Below, piece by piece: positions 46,305-55,608 of a DNA stretch of 64,000 bases. The first letter of the stretch is position 1, and each line of letters opens with the position of its first letter. A program made the translations under genes and the position numbers. Location of the stretch: NCBI GenBank assembly GCA_040902655.1, contig JBBDWV010000024.1, positions 35,168 through 99,167 of the forward strand, given 5' to 3'. The stretch comes from Mycobacteriales bacterium (GTDB lineage: Bacteria > Actinomycetota > Actinomycetes > Mycobacteriales > SCTD01). A model generated the notes under the pieces. The model made no database searches and had not been told where the DNA came from. It was given only the letters and a program-made list of their open reading frames with translations.

Positions 46305-46508
46305 GCCTGTCCTTCCGGGAAGGGCGCCGGCGGCTGCCGATGCTCTGGTGTACCAGCCGCAGCCGTATCCGTCAGGCAGCCACGCGAACAGTGACCAGTT
46401 CGCCATCCCGCGCCCGGGCCGGCCGCAGGCAAGGCGGCGCCGGATTCTCTGGCATGCTCGCGAGCGGCGAGCCGACCGCCCTGCCGAGCCCGACCGAGGA
46501 GACCGACC

Positions 46509-47531
46509 GTGCCGATCGCCACACCCGACGCCTACGCCGAGATGCTCGACCGGGCCAAGGTCGGCCGTTTCGCCTATCCGGCGATCAACGTCACCAGCTC
46601 GCAGACGCTCGTCGCGGCGCTGCGCGGCTTCGCGGAGGCGCAGTCCGACGGCATCGTGCAGATCTCCACCGGCGGGGCCGAGTACCTGTCCGGCAGCACC
46701 GTCAAGGACATGGTGCTCGGCGCGCAGTCGCTCGCGGAGTACGCCCACCAGGTCGCGAAGGCCTACGACGTGCAGATCGCGTTGCACACCGACCACTGCC
46801 CCAAGGACAAGCTCGACAGCTACATGCGCCCGCTGATCGCGATCAGCCAGGAGCGGGTCGCCGCCGGCCGCGAGCCGTTGTTCCAGTCGCACATGTGGGA
46901 CGGCTCGGCCATCGAGCTCGAGGAGAACCTGTCGATCGCGAAGGAGCTGCTCGAGCAGTGCGCGGCCGCCCGGATGGTGATGGAGCTGGAGATCGGGGTC
47001 GTCGGCGGCGAGGAGGACGGCGTCGAGAACGCCATCAACGAGAAGCTGTACACCACGCCCGGGGACGCGCTGCGTACCGCGGAGGTGCTCGGCACCGGCG
47101 AGAACGGCCGCTACCTGCTGGCGGCGACCTTCGGCAACGTGCACGGCGTCTACAAGCCCGGCAACGTCAAGCTCGCGCCGTCCATCCTGAAGGACATCCA
47201 GGACGCCGTCGGCGCGAAGACCGGTGCCGACAAGCCCTTCGACCTGGTCTTCCACGGCGGGTCCGGCTCGCTGCTGGAGGAGATCCGGGAGGCGCTGGAC
47301 CACGGCGTCGTGAAGATGAACGTCGACACCGACACCCAGTACGCCTTCACCCGACCCGTCGCACATCACATGTTCACGCAGTACGAGGGTGTCCTGAAGG
47401 TCGACGGCGAGGTCGGCAACAAGAAGCTGTACGACCCGCGTGCCTGGGGCAAGGCGGCCGAAACGAGCATGGCCGCCCGGGTGGTACGTGCCTGTGCGGA
47501 CCTCCGGAGCACCGGCACCCGCATCAGTTGA
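46509..47531 (+). CDS. fba: Class II fructose-bisphosphate aldolase
   Basis: A 340-residue zinc enzyme that cleaves fructose-1,6-bisphosphate to DHAP and glyceraldehyde-3-phosphate. Motifs are YPAINVTSSQTLVAALRGF, the zinc His pair in IALHTDHCPKD, ELEIGVVGGEEDGV, TFGNVHGVYKPGNVKL and FHGGSGS. The GTG start follows CGAGGAGA. The length is that of the actinobacterial class IIA enzyme. Confidence 0.96.
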   Translation: MPIATPDAYAEMLDRAKVGRFAYPAINVTSSQTLVAALRGFAEAQSDGIVQISTGGAEYLSGSTVKDMVLGAQSLAEYAHQVAKAYDVQIALHTDHCPKDKLDSYMRPLIAISQERVAAGREPLFQSHMWDGSAIELEENLSIAKELLEQCAAARMVMELEIGVVGGEEDGVENAINEKLYTTPGDALRTAEVLGTGENGRYLLAATFGNVHGVYKPGNVKLAPSILKDIQDAVGAKTGADKPFDLVFHGGSGSLLEEIREALDHGVVKMNVDTDTQYAFTRPVAHHMFTQYEGVLKVDGEVGNKKLYDPRAWGKAAETSMAARVVRACADLRSTGTRIS

Positions 47532-47554
47532 GGCAGGCCCTACCCCTCTCGTCA

Positions 47555-47690
47555 TCGATCCGTTATGTTTCACCGGTCACGCCGCTCGGCGTGGTGCCGC
47601 CTCCCTTCCGCCGAGTCCTGCCCCGGGGAGCCGGCCTCCCCGTCGTGCCGGGGGCAGGAGCGGGGGACCCACAGGTTGACCCGCAGGCGT
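47555..47690 (+). promoter_or_regulatory. ydaO-like (cyclic di-AMP) riboswitch leader, apparently shortened
   Basis: The leader of the rpf gene contains GAGTCCTGCCCC and, 31 bases on, GGGCAGGAGCGGGGGACCCA, the paired signature of ydaO-type RNAs. Such RNAs commonly sit before wall-lytic and Rpf genes in actinobacteria and turn them off at high c-di-AMP. Only about 110 bases separate the first signature from the GTG start, and the usual downstream conserved blocks are not obvious. It is therefore either a shortened or a degenerate version. A TATGTT box near 47563 may be the -10. Confidence 0.55.
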
Positions 47691-47710
47691 GAGGAGAGGA
47701 ACCCCTGCCT

Positions 47711-48613
47711 GTGTCCGACCTGCTGTCCCTGGCCCTTTTCCCGCGCAAGACCGCCCGGCACGCCAAGCCCTCGAAGGCGGTCCCGGTCATGATGGCCGGT
47801 GGCATGACCGCGGCCTTCGCCGCCACCGACGCCGCAGTGGTCGCCTCGTCGGCCTCGGCCGGCGGGACGATGGCGCAGTTCGAGCGGCTCGCCTCCTGCG
47901 AGAGCGGCGGCCGCTGGGACATCAACACCGGCAACGGCTACTACGGCGGGCTCCAGTTCAACCTGGCCACCTGGCGCGGGGTCGGCATGAGTGGCTACCC
48001 GCACCAGGCCAGCAGGTCCACCCAGATCGCGGCCGGGCAGAAGCTGCACAGCCAGCGTGGCTGGTCCCCCTGGCCGGCCTGCTCCCGCAAGCTCGGGCTG
48101 GCCGGCGACGGCGGCTCCACGGCCACGTCCTCCACCACGCAGCCGACGCTTTCGTCTGCCGAGCGCCGGGCCGCAGCGCAGCGGGCCAGCCGCAAGCGGG
48201 CGGCTGTCGTGGCCCAGGCCCAGGCCCAGGCCCAGGCGCGCGCCGCGCGGATCGCCGCGATCCGTGCCCTCGAGGTGACGGCGCCGCCTCGTTTCGACGG
48301 CCACGTCCTGACGGTCGAGGACCGCTCGACCTACCGGATCGCCGTCAAGCACTGGCAGCGCCGGATGGCGGCCCGTGGTTGGACGATCACCGTGGATGGC
48401 CACTTCGGGCCACAGACCGCCCGGGCCGCCGCGGCGTTCGCCCGCGAGAAGCAGGTCTCGACTCCCCGCGGCACGGTGGACCAGCAGCTGTGGGACCTGG
48501 CCTGGACCTCCGCGGTCGTGCTAGCCGGCCCGGACGGCCACCAGCAGCCCGTAGCCGAGCGCGCCCGTTTCGACCGCCCGCGCGCAGTCGCGGGCGGTCG
48601 AAGCCTGCCGTAG
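47711..48613 (+). CDS. Rpf-like transglycosylase with C-terminal peptidoglycan-binding domain
   Basis: A 300-residue wall hydrolase. The N-terminus has a hydrophobic, signal-like stretch (about 25-50). The transglycosylase/resuscitation-promoting domain (about 51-130) has FERLASCESGGRWDINTGNG (catalytic Glu in CESGG) and YYGGLQFNLATWRGVGM, with the SWPACS-type Cys partner (WPACSRKLG). A Gln/Ala linker (AQAQAQAQARAARIAAIRA) leads to a peptidoglycan-binding helix domain (WQRRMAARGWTITVDGHFGPQT). It should cleave wall glycan at growth resumption. Its last 31 codons overlap the converging methyltransferase gene. Confidence 0.88.
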   Translation: MSDLLSLALFPRKTARHAKPSKAVPVMMAGGMTAAFAATDAAVVASSASAGGTMAQFERLASCESGGRWDINTGNGYYGGLQFNLATWRGVGMSGYPHQASRSTQIAAGQKLHSQRGWSPWPACSRKLGLAGDGGSTATSSTTQPTLSSAERRAAAQRASRKRAAVVAQAQAQAQARAARIAAIRALEVTAPPRFDGHVLTVEDRSTYRIAVKHWQRRMAARGWTITVDGHFGPQTARAAAAFAREKQVSTPRGTVDQQLWDLAWTSAVVLAGPDGHQQPVAERARFDRPRAVAGGRSLP

Positions 48614-49201
48614 GGCACCCACCAGGGCCAGCCGGCGGGCCAGCCGGCGGCACAGCGCGAGCGCGTCGGCGGCCCGGTCCTCGGTCCGCACCACCCGCAG
48701 ACCGGCCCCCTCGAGCAGTGCGACGTAACCCGGCATCGTCCGGGCGGTCGTCAACGCGTCGACCGCCGCCACCACCCCCGGTGCGGCCAGATCGCGGCGC
48801 AGCAGCACGTCGGTGACCGCCACGGCGCCGCCCGGCCGCAGCACCCGCGCCATCTCGGCCAGCGCCCGGGCCGGATCGTCGAAGGTCGAGACCGCGCACT
48901 CGCAGACGACGGCGTCGTACGCCCCGCTCGCCAGGGGCAGGGCCGCCGCGTCCCCGAGCACGGCCGGCTGCCGATGTGCCCGCGCCCGTTCCACCGCCGC
49001 CGGCTCGAGGTCTACACCGACCCCGAGCAACCCGTGCGCGGCCAGCAGGCGCAGCGTCGCACCGTCGCCGCACGCCACGTCGGCCACCAGCGCGCCGGTC
49101 GGCAGGGCCAGCCGCCCGAGGACGTGCCGGGTCAGTGCCTCGCCGCCCGGATGGGCGGTGCCGCCGAGCAGCCGGCGCACCGTCGTACGTGCGTAGTTCA
49201 C
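48521..49201 (-). CDS. Class I SAM-dependent methyltransferase
   Basis: A 226-residue Rossmann methyltransferase. The SAM motif I is VADVACGDGATLRLLA, motif II is GVGVDLEPAAVERAR, the acidic post-II loop is VLGDAAALPLASGAYDAVVCE, and RVLRPGGAVAVTDVLL follows. The PGYVALLEGAGLRVV tail resembles small-molecule (arsenite/ubiquinone-type) methyltransferases, but the Cys residues needed for arsenite are not evident, so the substrate is open. GTG 49201 is chosen because the longer frame is not conserved-looking. Its 3' end overlaps the rpf gene by 93 bp, tail to tail. Confidence 0.82.
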   Translation of the reverse strand: MNYARTTVRRLLGGTAHPGGEALTRHVLGRLALPTGALVADVACGDGATLRLLAAHGLLGVGVDLEPAAVERARAHRQPAVLGDAAALPLASGAYDAVVCECAVSTFDDPARALAEMARVLRPGGAVAVTDVLLRRDLAAPGVVAAVDALTTARTMPGYVALLEGAGLRVVRTEDRAADALALCRRLARRLALVGALRQASTARDCARAVETGALGYGLLVAVRAG

Positions 49202-49232
49202 GCCGCCACAGTGCCTCAGGCAGACTGGCGGC

Positions 49233-49652
49233 ATGAGCATCACCGGCAAAGACCTGCTGGGCGGCCCGCCGCCCACCCTGCTGCCCGAGGAGCCGGGTCC
49301 GCGCGACCTGCTCGAGCGAGGCGGTGACCCGACCGATGTCGCGGCGGCGCACCCGGCCAGCTCGCTGGCGTGGGCGGTGCTGGCCGAACAGGCCTATGCC
49401 CGCGGCGCCTTCGTCGCGAGCTACGCCTACGCCCGTACCGGCTACCACCGAGGGCTGGACGCGCTGCGCCGCGCAGGGTGGAAGGGCTACGGCCCGGTGC
49501 CCTGGTCGCACGAGCCGAACCGCGGCTTCCTGCGTGCGCTGCACGCGCTCGGCCGGGCCGCGGGGGCGATCGGCGAGGACGACGAGGCCGCCCGGGTCCG
49601 GCAGTTCCTGTCCGAGAGCGACCCGGCCGCGGTGGACGCCCTGGACAGCTGA
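49233..49652 (+). CDS. DUF3151 family protein
   Basis: A 139-residue cytoplasmic protein typical of actinobacteria. DUF3151 landmarks are GPPPTLLPEE at the N-terminus, AHPASSLAWAVLAEQAY, YAYARTGYHRGLDALRRAGW and GYGPVPWSHEPNRGFLRAL. The tandem helices resemble a TPR-like fold. The function is unknown; in relatives it sits near fba and purA, as here. It is divergent from the methyltransferase. Confidence 0.9.
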   Translation: MSITGKDLLGGPPPTLLPEEPGPRDLLERGGDPTDVAAAHPASSLAWAVLAEQAYARGAFVASYAYARTGYHRGLDALRRAGWKGYGPVPWSHEPNRGFLRALHALGRAAGAIGEDDEAARVRQFLSESDPAAVDALDS

Positions 49653-49790
49653 GCCTGGCCGAGACAGCCGGTCCGTTCCGGCGATGCGCGTCAGGGGCAG
49701 GCAGACTGCGGAGGCCGTCACCCGGGTGGCGCAGCGCTGCGTGTGCGCGAGCGGGTAGGTGCGGTTCCGACGACCGGAGGTGGCAGGCGG

Positions 49791-51005
49791 ATGGAGCGGG
49801 CGGCTGCGGCGTCCCCGGTGGTGGACACCGTCAGACAGGAGCGGGTCCGCGACCTCCGCCGGCGGCTGGAGGCGCTGCTGGGCATCCCGGCCAGCGAGGG
49901 TAACGACCTGACCCTGCTGCGCAACGGAGACCAGATCTTCCCGGCCATGCTCGCGGCGATCCGGTCCTCCACACGCACCATCGACTTCCTGACCTTCGTC
50001 TACTGGCGCGGTGACATCGCACAGGAGTTCGCGCACGCGCTGGCGGAACGGTCGCGCAGCGGCGTGGTCGTCCGGGTGCTACTCGACGCCATCGGCGGCC
50101 GGCTCATCGACACCGCCCTGATCGACCACATGACCGACTGCGGTGTCCGGGTCGAGTGGTTCCGCAAGCCGCTGTCGCTCGGTCAGCTCACCTCGCCGCT
50201 CAAGCAGAACCACCGGACCCACCGCAAGGTGCTCATCTGTGACGAGCGGGTCGGCTTCACCGGCGGGGTCGGTATCGCGCAGGAGTGGTGTGGCGACGCC
50301 CGGGACGAGACCGAGTGGCGGGACACCCACGTCCGGGTGATCGGTCCCGCGGTGGACGGCCTGTCCGCGTCCTTCGCGCAGAACTGGGCCGAGACCGGTC
50401 ACCCGCTGATCGAGGTGTGCCGCACCTTCCCGGAGCACACGTTCGCCGAGGGCGGCGCGGTCGTGCAGGTCGCCCGCGGCAGCGCCAGCGTCGGCTGGAA
50501 CGACATGGCCACCGTCTTCCGCGTCATGATCGAGTCCGCGCAGGAGCGGCTGCGGATGATGACCGCCTACTTCGTGCCTGACGCGTGCTTCCAGTCGCTG
50601 CTGCTCGAGGCGGTCGCCCGGGGCGTGCAGGTCGACATCATGCTGCCGGGCCCGTACGCCGACAAGCGGGTCTGCCAGCTGGCCAGCGAGTCGCTCTACG
50701 CCGACCTCACCGACGGGGGGGTGCGCATCTGGGCGTTCCAGCCGTCGATGCTGCACGCCAAGGTCACGACGGTGGACGGCATCGCCGGTGTCATCGGCTC
50801 GGCCAACATGAACCGGCGATCGATGCAGCACGACGAGGAGGTCGTGCTCACCGTCCTGGACCAGGACGTGGCCCGGCAGCTCGAGGGCGACTTCGACCGT
50901 GACCTCGAGCGCTGCGTGCGGATCGAGCCGCGCCGGTGGGCCGACCGCCCCCTGCACCAGAAGGCGCAGGAGAAGGCCACCACCCTCGTCCACCGCTTCC
51001 TCTGA
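49791..51005 (+). CDS. Phospholipase D-like / cardiolipin synthase
   Basis: A 404-residue protein with two HKD motifs: THRKVLICDERVGFTGGVGIA (about residues 142-162) and LHAKVTTVDGIAGVIGSANMNRRS (about residues 321-344). Bacterial enzymes of this type transfer phosphatidyl groups to make cardiolipin. The usual N-terminal transmembrane pair is absent, so it is a soluble or peripheral form and a phospholipase/nuclease role is possible. The ATG at 49791 has GGAGG 10 bases upstream; an in-frame GTG at 49743 lacks one. Confidence 0.85.
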   Translation: MERAAAASPVVDTVRQERVRDLRRRLEALLGIPASEGNDLTLLRNGDQIFPAMLAAIRSSTRTIDFLTFVYWRGDIAQEFAHALAERSRSGVVVRVLLDAIGGRLIDTALIDHMTDCGVRVEWFRKPLSLGQLTSPLKQNHRTHRKVLICDERVGFTGGVGIAQEWCGDARDETEWRDTHVRVIGPAVDGLSASFAQNWAETGHPLIEVCRTFPEHTFAEGGAVVQVARGSASVGWNDMATVFRVMIESAQERLRMMTAYFVPDACFQSLLLEAVARGVQVDIMLPGPYADKRVCQLASESLYADLTDGGVRIWAFQPSMLHAKVTTVDGIAGVIGSANMNRRSMQHDEEVVLTVLDQDVARQLEGDFDRDLERCVRIEPRRWADRPLHQKAQEKATTLVHRFL

Positions 51006-51008
51006 CGG

Positions 51009-51902
51009 CTACGGGCGCAGCAGGGACCAGCATGCGGGCTCGACGGTCCAGGTGCGGCGGGTGACCTGCTCCCCCAGCTCGCCGTCGGCGTTGACCGCGA
51101 CGGGCTCACCGCTGACGGTGACCGACCGGCCGCGAGCATGGCGCACATCCGGGTCGTGCAGGTGCGTGCCCGCCGTCAGCGCCTTGCCGTACCGCACCCG
51201 CGCCAGCGGCCCGATCGCCCGGGACACCAGCACGTCCAGCAGCCCGTCGTCCGGGCGCGCGCCCGGCAGCAGCACCGTGCCGCCGCCGATGCTGGGGCCG
51301 TTGCCGATGCCCACCATGAGCGCGCGCCGGTGGTCGTCGGCCAGCACCCGCCCGTCGACCTCCACACGCAGCCGCCAGCCGGTGGACCGGAGCCCGGCGG
51401 CGACGGCGCCGAACGGATAGGCCAGCAGGCCCAGCAGCGGCTTGAGCCGGCCTGCGCGGGCGCCGGCCTCCGCCCCGACGCCGACGTGCACGGCGTTCAC
51501 CACGATCCCGTCGGCGTCGTCGACCAGCAGGTCCATCGGTACGGGTCGGCCGGTCAGCACCAGCCGCGCCGCCTCGGCCGGGTCCAGCGGCAGGTCCAGG
51601 GCGCGGGCCAGATCGTTGCCGGTGCCCAGCGGCACCAGCGCGATCGGTCGCTCGGCCAGCTCGCCGCGAGCCCTCAACCGGCGGACCGCGAGGTGCAGGC
51701 TCCCGTCGCCCCCGGCCACCACCAGCCGGCGGTCGCCGCAGTTGTCCAGCGCCCGGTCCAGCTCCTCGGACGTCCCGGTCGAGACCACCTGCACTGGGCC
51801 CGCCTCGGCCAGGACGGCCCGGGCCGCCTCGACCGCCTCGTCCTCGGTGCTGCCGGCGCGGTCGCTGGCGAGCAGCAGGTGTCCCTCGGAGGATCGGCTC
51901 AT
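51009..51902 (-). CDS. Diacylglycerol kinase family lipid kinase
   Basis: A 297-residue protein of the DagK/YegS/BmrU fold. The nucleotide motif is [16 protein letters not shown] (GGDGT-like), followed by [17 protein letters not shown] and the C-terminal [14 protein letters not shown], which carries the conserved GExxxxDGE-like signature. It probably phosphorylates a lipid such as diacylglycerol. The ATG at 51902 has GGAGGA upstream. It shares a 76-bp divergent promoter gap with purA and converges on the cardiolipin synthase-like gene. Confidence 0.88.
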   Translation of the reverse strand: MSRSSEGHLLLASDRAGSTEDEAVEAARAVLAEAGPVQVVSTGTSEELDRALDNCGDRRLVVAGGDGSLHLAVRRLRARGELAERPIALVPLGTGNDLARALDLPLDPAEAARLVLTGRPVPMDLLVDDADGIVVNAVHVGVGAEAGARAGRLKPLLGLLAYPFGAVAAGLRSTGWRLRVEVDGRVLADDHRRALMVGIGNGPSIGGGTVLLPGARPDDGLLDVLVSRAIGPLARVRYGKALTAGTHLHDPDVRHARGRSVTVSGEPVAVNADGELGEQVTRRTWTVEPACWSLLRP

Positions 51903-51925
51903 GTCGGCTAACCTTCCCCCGCAAG

Positions 51926-51954
51926 AGCCCCGCGCGCGCTTTGCGCCCGGGGCT
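51926..51954 (+). promoter_or_regulatory. Hairpin in the purA leader
   Basis: AGCCCCG and CGGGGCT arms flank a GC-rich loop 25 bases before the purA ATG. It could be part of the 5' untranslated RNA and affect purA expression, or simply lie in the promoter. No known riboswitch is matched. Confidence 0.4.
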
Positions 51955-51978
51955 GTGTCGTGCCGACAGGAGCCAACC

Positions 51979-53280
51979 ATGCCCGCACTCGTGCTCGTGG
52001 GTGCCCAATGGGGCGACGAGGGCAAGGGCAAGGCCACCGACCAGCTCGGCGGCTCGGTCGACTACGTGGTCAAGTTCAACGGCGGCAACAACGCCGGGCA
52101 CACCGTCGTCATCGGCGACGACACCTACGCGCTGCACCTGCTGCCCAGCGGCATCCTGTCACCAGGCTGCGTCCCGGTGATCGGCAACGGCGTCGTCGTC
52201 GACCTCTCGGTGCTGTTCGAGGAGATCGACGCGCTCGAGGCCCGCGGGGTGTCCTGCGCGAAGCTGCTGCTGTCCGCCGACGCGCACCTGATCGCGTCGT
52301 ACAACCGGACCTTGGACCGGGTCGCCGAGCGCTTCCTCGGCAACCGCAAGATCGGCACGACCGGCCGCGGCATCGGTCCCACCTACGCCGACAAGATGAA
52401 CCGCATCGGCATCCGCGTGCAGGACCTGTTCGACGAGGGCATCCTGCGGCAGAAGGTCGCGGGTGCTCTGGAGCTGAAGAACCAGGTGCTGGTCAAGGTC
52501 TACAACCGCAAGGCCGTGGCGGTCGACGAGGTCGTCGAGGAGCTGCTGTCCTACGTCGACCGGGTCCGGCCGATGGTGGCCGACACCTCGCTGCTGCTCA
52601 ATGCGGCGCTCGACCGGGGCGAGACGGTGCTGCTCGAGGGCGGGCAGGCCACGCTGCTCGACGTCGACCACGGCACCTACCCGTTCGTCACGTCGTCGTC
52701 GGCGACGGCCGGCGGGGCCTGCACCGGGAGTGGGATCGGTCCGCGTCGGGTCGACAAGGTGATCGCGGTGGTGAAGGCCTATACGACGCGCGTGGGTGAA
52801 GGTCCCTTCCCCACCGAGCTCGCTGGTGCCGGTCAGGATGGCGAGGACGGCGAGCGTTTGCGCGCGAACGGCCACGAGTACGGCACCACCACCGGCCGGC
52901 CGCGCCGGTGCGGCTGGTACGACGCGGTCATCGCCCGCTATGCCTCGCGCGTCAACGGGGTCACCGACTTCGTGCTCACCAAGCTGGACGTCCTGACCGG
53001 CTGGGAGAAGATCCCGGTCTGCGTGGCGTACGAGGTGGACGGCCGTCGCTTCGACGAGATGCCGATGTCACAGAGCGACTTCCACCACGCGAAGCCGGTG
53101 TACGAGCTGTTCGACGGGTGGGACGAGGACATCACCGGTGCGCGCACCTTCGACGACCTGCCCAGGACGGCGCAGGCGTACGTGACGGCGCTGGAGCAGC
53201 TCAGTGGCGCGCCGTTCGCCTCCATCGGGGTGGGTCCCGACCGGGAGCAGACCCTCGAGCTGCGGCCGCTGCTCGGGTGA
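51979..53280 (+). CDS. purA: Adenylosuccinate synthetase
   Basis: A 433-residue enzyme that couples GTP hydrolysis to join IMP and aspartate, the first step from IMP to AMP. Motifs are the N-terminal [12 protein letters not shown]-loop, [27 protein letters not shown] and the base-recognition region [16 protein letters not shown]. The ATG follows ACAGGAGCC. With purB (55605) it completes AMP synthesis within this window. Confidence 0.97.
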   Translation: MPALVLVGAQWGDEGKGKATDQLGGSVDYVVKFNGGNNAGHTVVIGDDTYALHLLPSGILSPGCVPVIGNGVVVDLSVLFEEIDALEARGVSCAKLLLSADAHLIASYNRTLDRVAERFLGNRKIGTTGRGIGPTYADKMNRIGIRVQDLFDEGILRQKVAGALELKNQVLVKVYNRKAVAVDEVVEELLSYVDRVRPMVADTSLLLNAALDRGETVLLEGGQATLLDVDHGTYPFVTSSSATAGGACTGSGIGPRRVDKVIAVVKAYTTRVGEGPFPTELAGAGQDGEDGERLRANGHEYGTTTGRPRRCGWYDAVIARYASRVNGVTDFVLTKLDVLTGWEKIPVCVAYEVDGRRFDEMPMSQSDFHHAKPVYELFDGWDEDITGARTFDDLPRTAQAYVTALEQLSGAPFASIGVGPDREQTLELRPLLG

Positions 53281-53400
53281 GGCTGCTGCGACGTCCGGAC
53301 CGACGTGGGCGACGGTGCTGTGGACGGCGCTCGCGGTGTGGACGACGCTGATGCGGCGCCGCCGGCGTGCCCTACCGTCGATTCCGTGGCAGGAGCAGCG

Positions 53401-53928
53401 ATGACGACGATCATCCGCGGTCCCCGGCCGCCGGAGCTCGAGCAGTACCTCGAGCGCCGCCGCAGAGCCGGTGCGGACCGCTTCGACGAGGTGTGGGAGG
53501 GGCGGTACGTCGTGGCGCCCGACCCGCACTCCAACCACGGCGTGGTGCAGGGGGAGCTCTTCGCGCTCCTGAAGCCGGCAGCGCGGCGTCTCGGCGTACG
53601 GGCAGTCGTCACCTTCAACCTGGGCGCCCCGGACGACTTCCGCATCCCCGACGCCGGGCTGCTGCCCGGCCCCCCAGGGGTCTGGCACGACACGGCGCTG
53701 CTGGTCGTCGAGGTGCTCTCGCCCGACGACATGACCTTCGACAAGCTCGGCTTCTACACCGCGCGCGGCGTGCGGGAGCTGCTGGTCGTCGACTGGCAGG
53801 ACCGCTCGGTGCGCTGCTTCGCGCTGCAGGACGGGCAGGCCGAGCGGAACCGCTCGGACGTCCTCGGGATGACGACGGCGGAGGTGGCAGGCGCGATCGA
53901 CTGGCCGCCCCGGGACTGCCCCGCCTGA
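53401..53928 (+). CDS. Uma2 family (DUF820) endonuclease-like protein
   Basis: A 175-residue PD-(D/E)XK-fold protein. Features are the EVWEGRYVVAPDP start, HGVVQGELFALLKPAARRLG helix, DFRIPDAGLLPG (first acidic cluster), VVEVLSPDDMTFDK (ExxSP catalytic segment) and YTARGVRELLVVDW. Uma2 proteins are abundant in Cyanobacteria and actinobacteria and their function is unknown. A second, distant copy lies at 62642. Confidence 0.88.
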   Translation: MTTIIRGPRPPELEQYLERRRRAGADRFDEVWEGRYVVAPDPHSNHGVVQGELFALLKPAARRLGVRAVVTFNLGAPDDFRIPDAGLLPGPPGVWHDTALLVVEVLSPDDMTFDKLGFYTARGVRELLVVDWQDRSVRCFALQDGQAERNRSDVLGMTTAEVAGAIDWPPRDCPA

Positions 53929-54282
53929 CGGGCCGACAGTCTGGGCGCACGTGTAAGGCCGCCCGGTGACGGTGACTGCTTGGTCATGGGGACAGCGCGC
54001 CGCTCCACAATGGGCTGTGTGCTGTCGGGCGGTGTACACCACAGGTCAAGCATCAGGAAAAGTTGACCCCTGCTGTACAGCCGCTGCGCGGCACATGTCG
54101 ATGCGCGAGTCGCTGACCCGACACTCCAGCGCAAGCATCCGGCTGATTCGCGCTGCTCCGGTCAGCCGCCCGTTCGATCTCGGCGCCAGCAGCGCCTGAT
54201 CCATGAACAGGGCTGGCACCGAGAACGCCGGACAGCGCGTCCGGCGAGTGGTGGATCGCGCCTGCACGTTAGCGTCGATCTC
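53929..54282. other. Gene-free spacer before purD
   Basis: No supported gene in these 354 bp. The main structure is the inverted second copy of the 85-bp palindromic element (54018-54097). The segment just before 54283 must hold the purD promoter. Frames across the element are Arg/Pro-rich. Confidence 0.55.
54018..54097. repeat. 85-bp extended palindromic repeat, copy B (inverted)
   Basis: The reverse complement of this 80-bp stretch aligns with 10279-10358, about 85% identical, including CATGTGCCGCGCA, GGTCAACTTTTCC and TGTACACCGCCCGACAG. Core arms are GTGTACACCACAGGTCAAG (54032-54050) and GTTGACCCCTGCTGTACAG (54062-54080). Changes often differ between the arms, so the stem is less perfect than in copy A. 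Confidence 0.8.
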
Positions 54283-55608
54283 GTGAAGATCCTCGTCCTC
54301 GGCTCCGGTGCCCGCGAGCACGCCCTGCTCCGTGCGCTCTCGCGTGACCCTGCCGTGACCGACCTCGTCTGTGCCCCCGGGAACGCCGGCACCGGTTCGC
54401 TGGCCGAGAACCGCCCGCTGACCGTGGACGACGGAGCGGCCGTCACCGCCCTCGCACAGGAGGTCGGTGCCGACCTCGTGGTCGTCGGCCCGGAGGTCCC
54501 GCTGGTCGCGGGGGTGGCCGATGCCCTGCGGGATGCCGGCATCGCCTGCTTCGGCCCGTCGGCGCAGGCAGCCCGGATCGAGGGCAGCAAGAGCTTCGCC
54601 AAGCAGGTGATGCGCGCGGCCGGCGTCGCCACCGCCGCGGCCGAGCTGTTCACCGACGCGGGACAGTGCGCCGAGTACCTGGCCGCCGCACCGGCGCCGT
54701 ACGTCGTCAAGGCCGACGGGCTGGCCGCCGGCAAGGGCGTGCACGTCGGCAGCGACCTCGCGGCGGCGCAGGCGTTCGCCCGTGACGTGCTCTCCTCGGT
54801 CGGCTCCGCCGTCGTCGTGGAGGCCTTCCTCGACGGGCCCGAGGTGTCGCTGTTCGCCCTCTGCGACGGGACGACCGTCGTGCCGTTGCTGCCGGCCCAG
54901 GACTTCAAGCGGGTCGGCGACGGCGACGAGGGTCCGAACACCGGAGGGATGGGGGCGTACGCGCCGCTGCCCTGGCTCCCGGCCGGCACCGTCGAGCAGG
55001 TGCACCGCGAGGTGCTCCAGCCGGTCGTGGACGAGATGGCACGCCGCGGCACCCCGTTCACCGGACTGCTCTACGCCGGGCTCGCGTTGACGTCGAGCGG
55101 ACCGCAGGTGATCGAGTTCAACTGCCGCTTCGGCGATCCGGAGACGCAGGTGGTGCTCGCGTTGCTGGAGACGCCACTGGCGGGGGTGCTGCACGCCTGC
55201 GCGACCGGGCGGCTCTCCACGGTGGGGCCGCTGCAGTGGCGGGCCGGGGCCGCGGTGACGGTCGTGGTGGCCGCTGAGGGCTACCCGGCGTCACCGGTCA
55301 ACGGTGACGAGGTCGCGGTGCGGGACGTGCCGCCGGAGGTCGACGTGCTGCACGCCGGGACCCGCCGCGAGGGCGACCGCGTCGTCTCCTCGGGAGGGCG
55401 GGTGCTGTCGGTGACGGCTGTCGGGCCGACGCTGGACGAGGCACGCCGCCGCGCCTACGGCGGGATCGCGGCGGTCGATCTGCGCGGTGCGCACTGGCGT
55501 ACCGACATCGCTCTGCGGGCGACGGCGGGCCAGGTCCTCGTCCCCGGACCGGCCGGCGATGGGACAGTGGTGCCCCGCCGCCCGCCCCACCGAGGAGTCC
55601 CGCTGTGA
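54283..55608 (+). CDS. purD: Phosphoribosylamine-glycine ligase
   Basis: A 441-residue ATP-grasp enzyme, second step of purine synthesis (PRA + glycine to GAR). Motifs are [31 protein letters not shown] (ATP grasp), [15 protein letters not shown] and [17 protein letters not shown]. The GTG start agrees with the family N-terminus. Its stop overlaps the purB start by 3 bases. Confidence 0.97.
   Translation: MKILVLGSGAREHALLRALSRDPAVTDLVCAPGNAGTGSLAENRPLTVDDGAAVTALAQEVGADLVVVGPEVPLVAGVADALRDAGIACFGPSAQAARIEGSKSFAKQVMRAAGVATAAAELFTDAGQCAEYLAAAPAPYVVKADGLAAGKGVHVGSDLAAAQAFARDVLSSVGSAVVVEAFLDGPEVSLFALCDGTTVVPLLPAQDFKRVGDGDEGPNTGGMGAYAPLPWLPAGTVEQVHREVLQPVVDEMARRGTPFTGLLYAGLALTSSGPQVIEFNCRFGDPETQVVLALLETPLAGVLHACATGRLSTVGPLQWRAGAAVTVVVAAEGYPASPVNGDEVAVRDVPPEVDVLHAGTRREGDRVVSSGGRVLSVTAVGPTLDEARRRAYGGIAAVDLRGAHWRTDIALRATAGQVLVPGPAGDGTVVPRRPPHRGVPL

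Noticed and set aside
44070-47573. A long minus-strand frame extending the propeller protein upstream through fba
   Set aside because: The true start with signal peptide and ribosome site is at 46304; the extension is antisense to fba.
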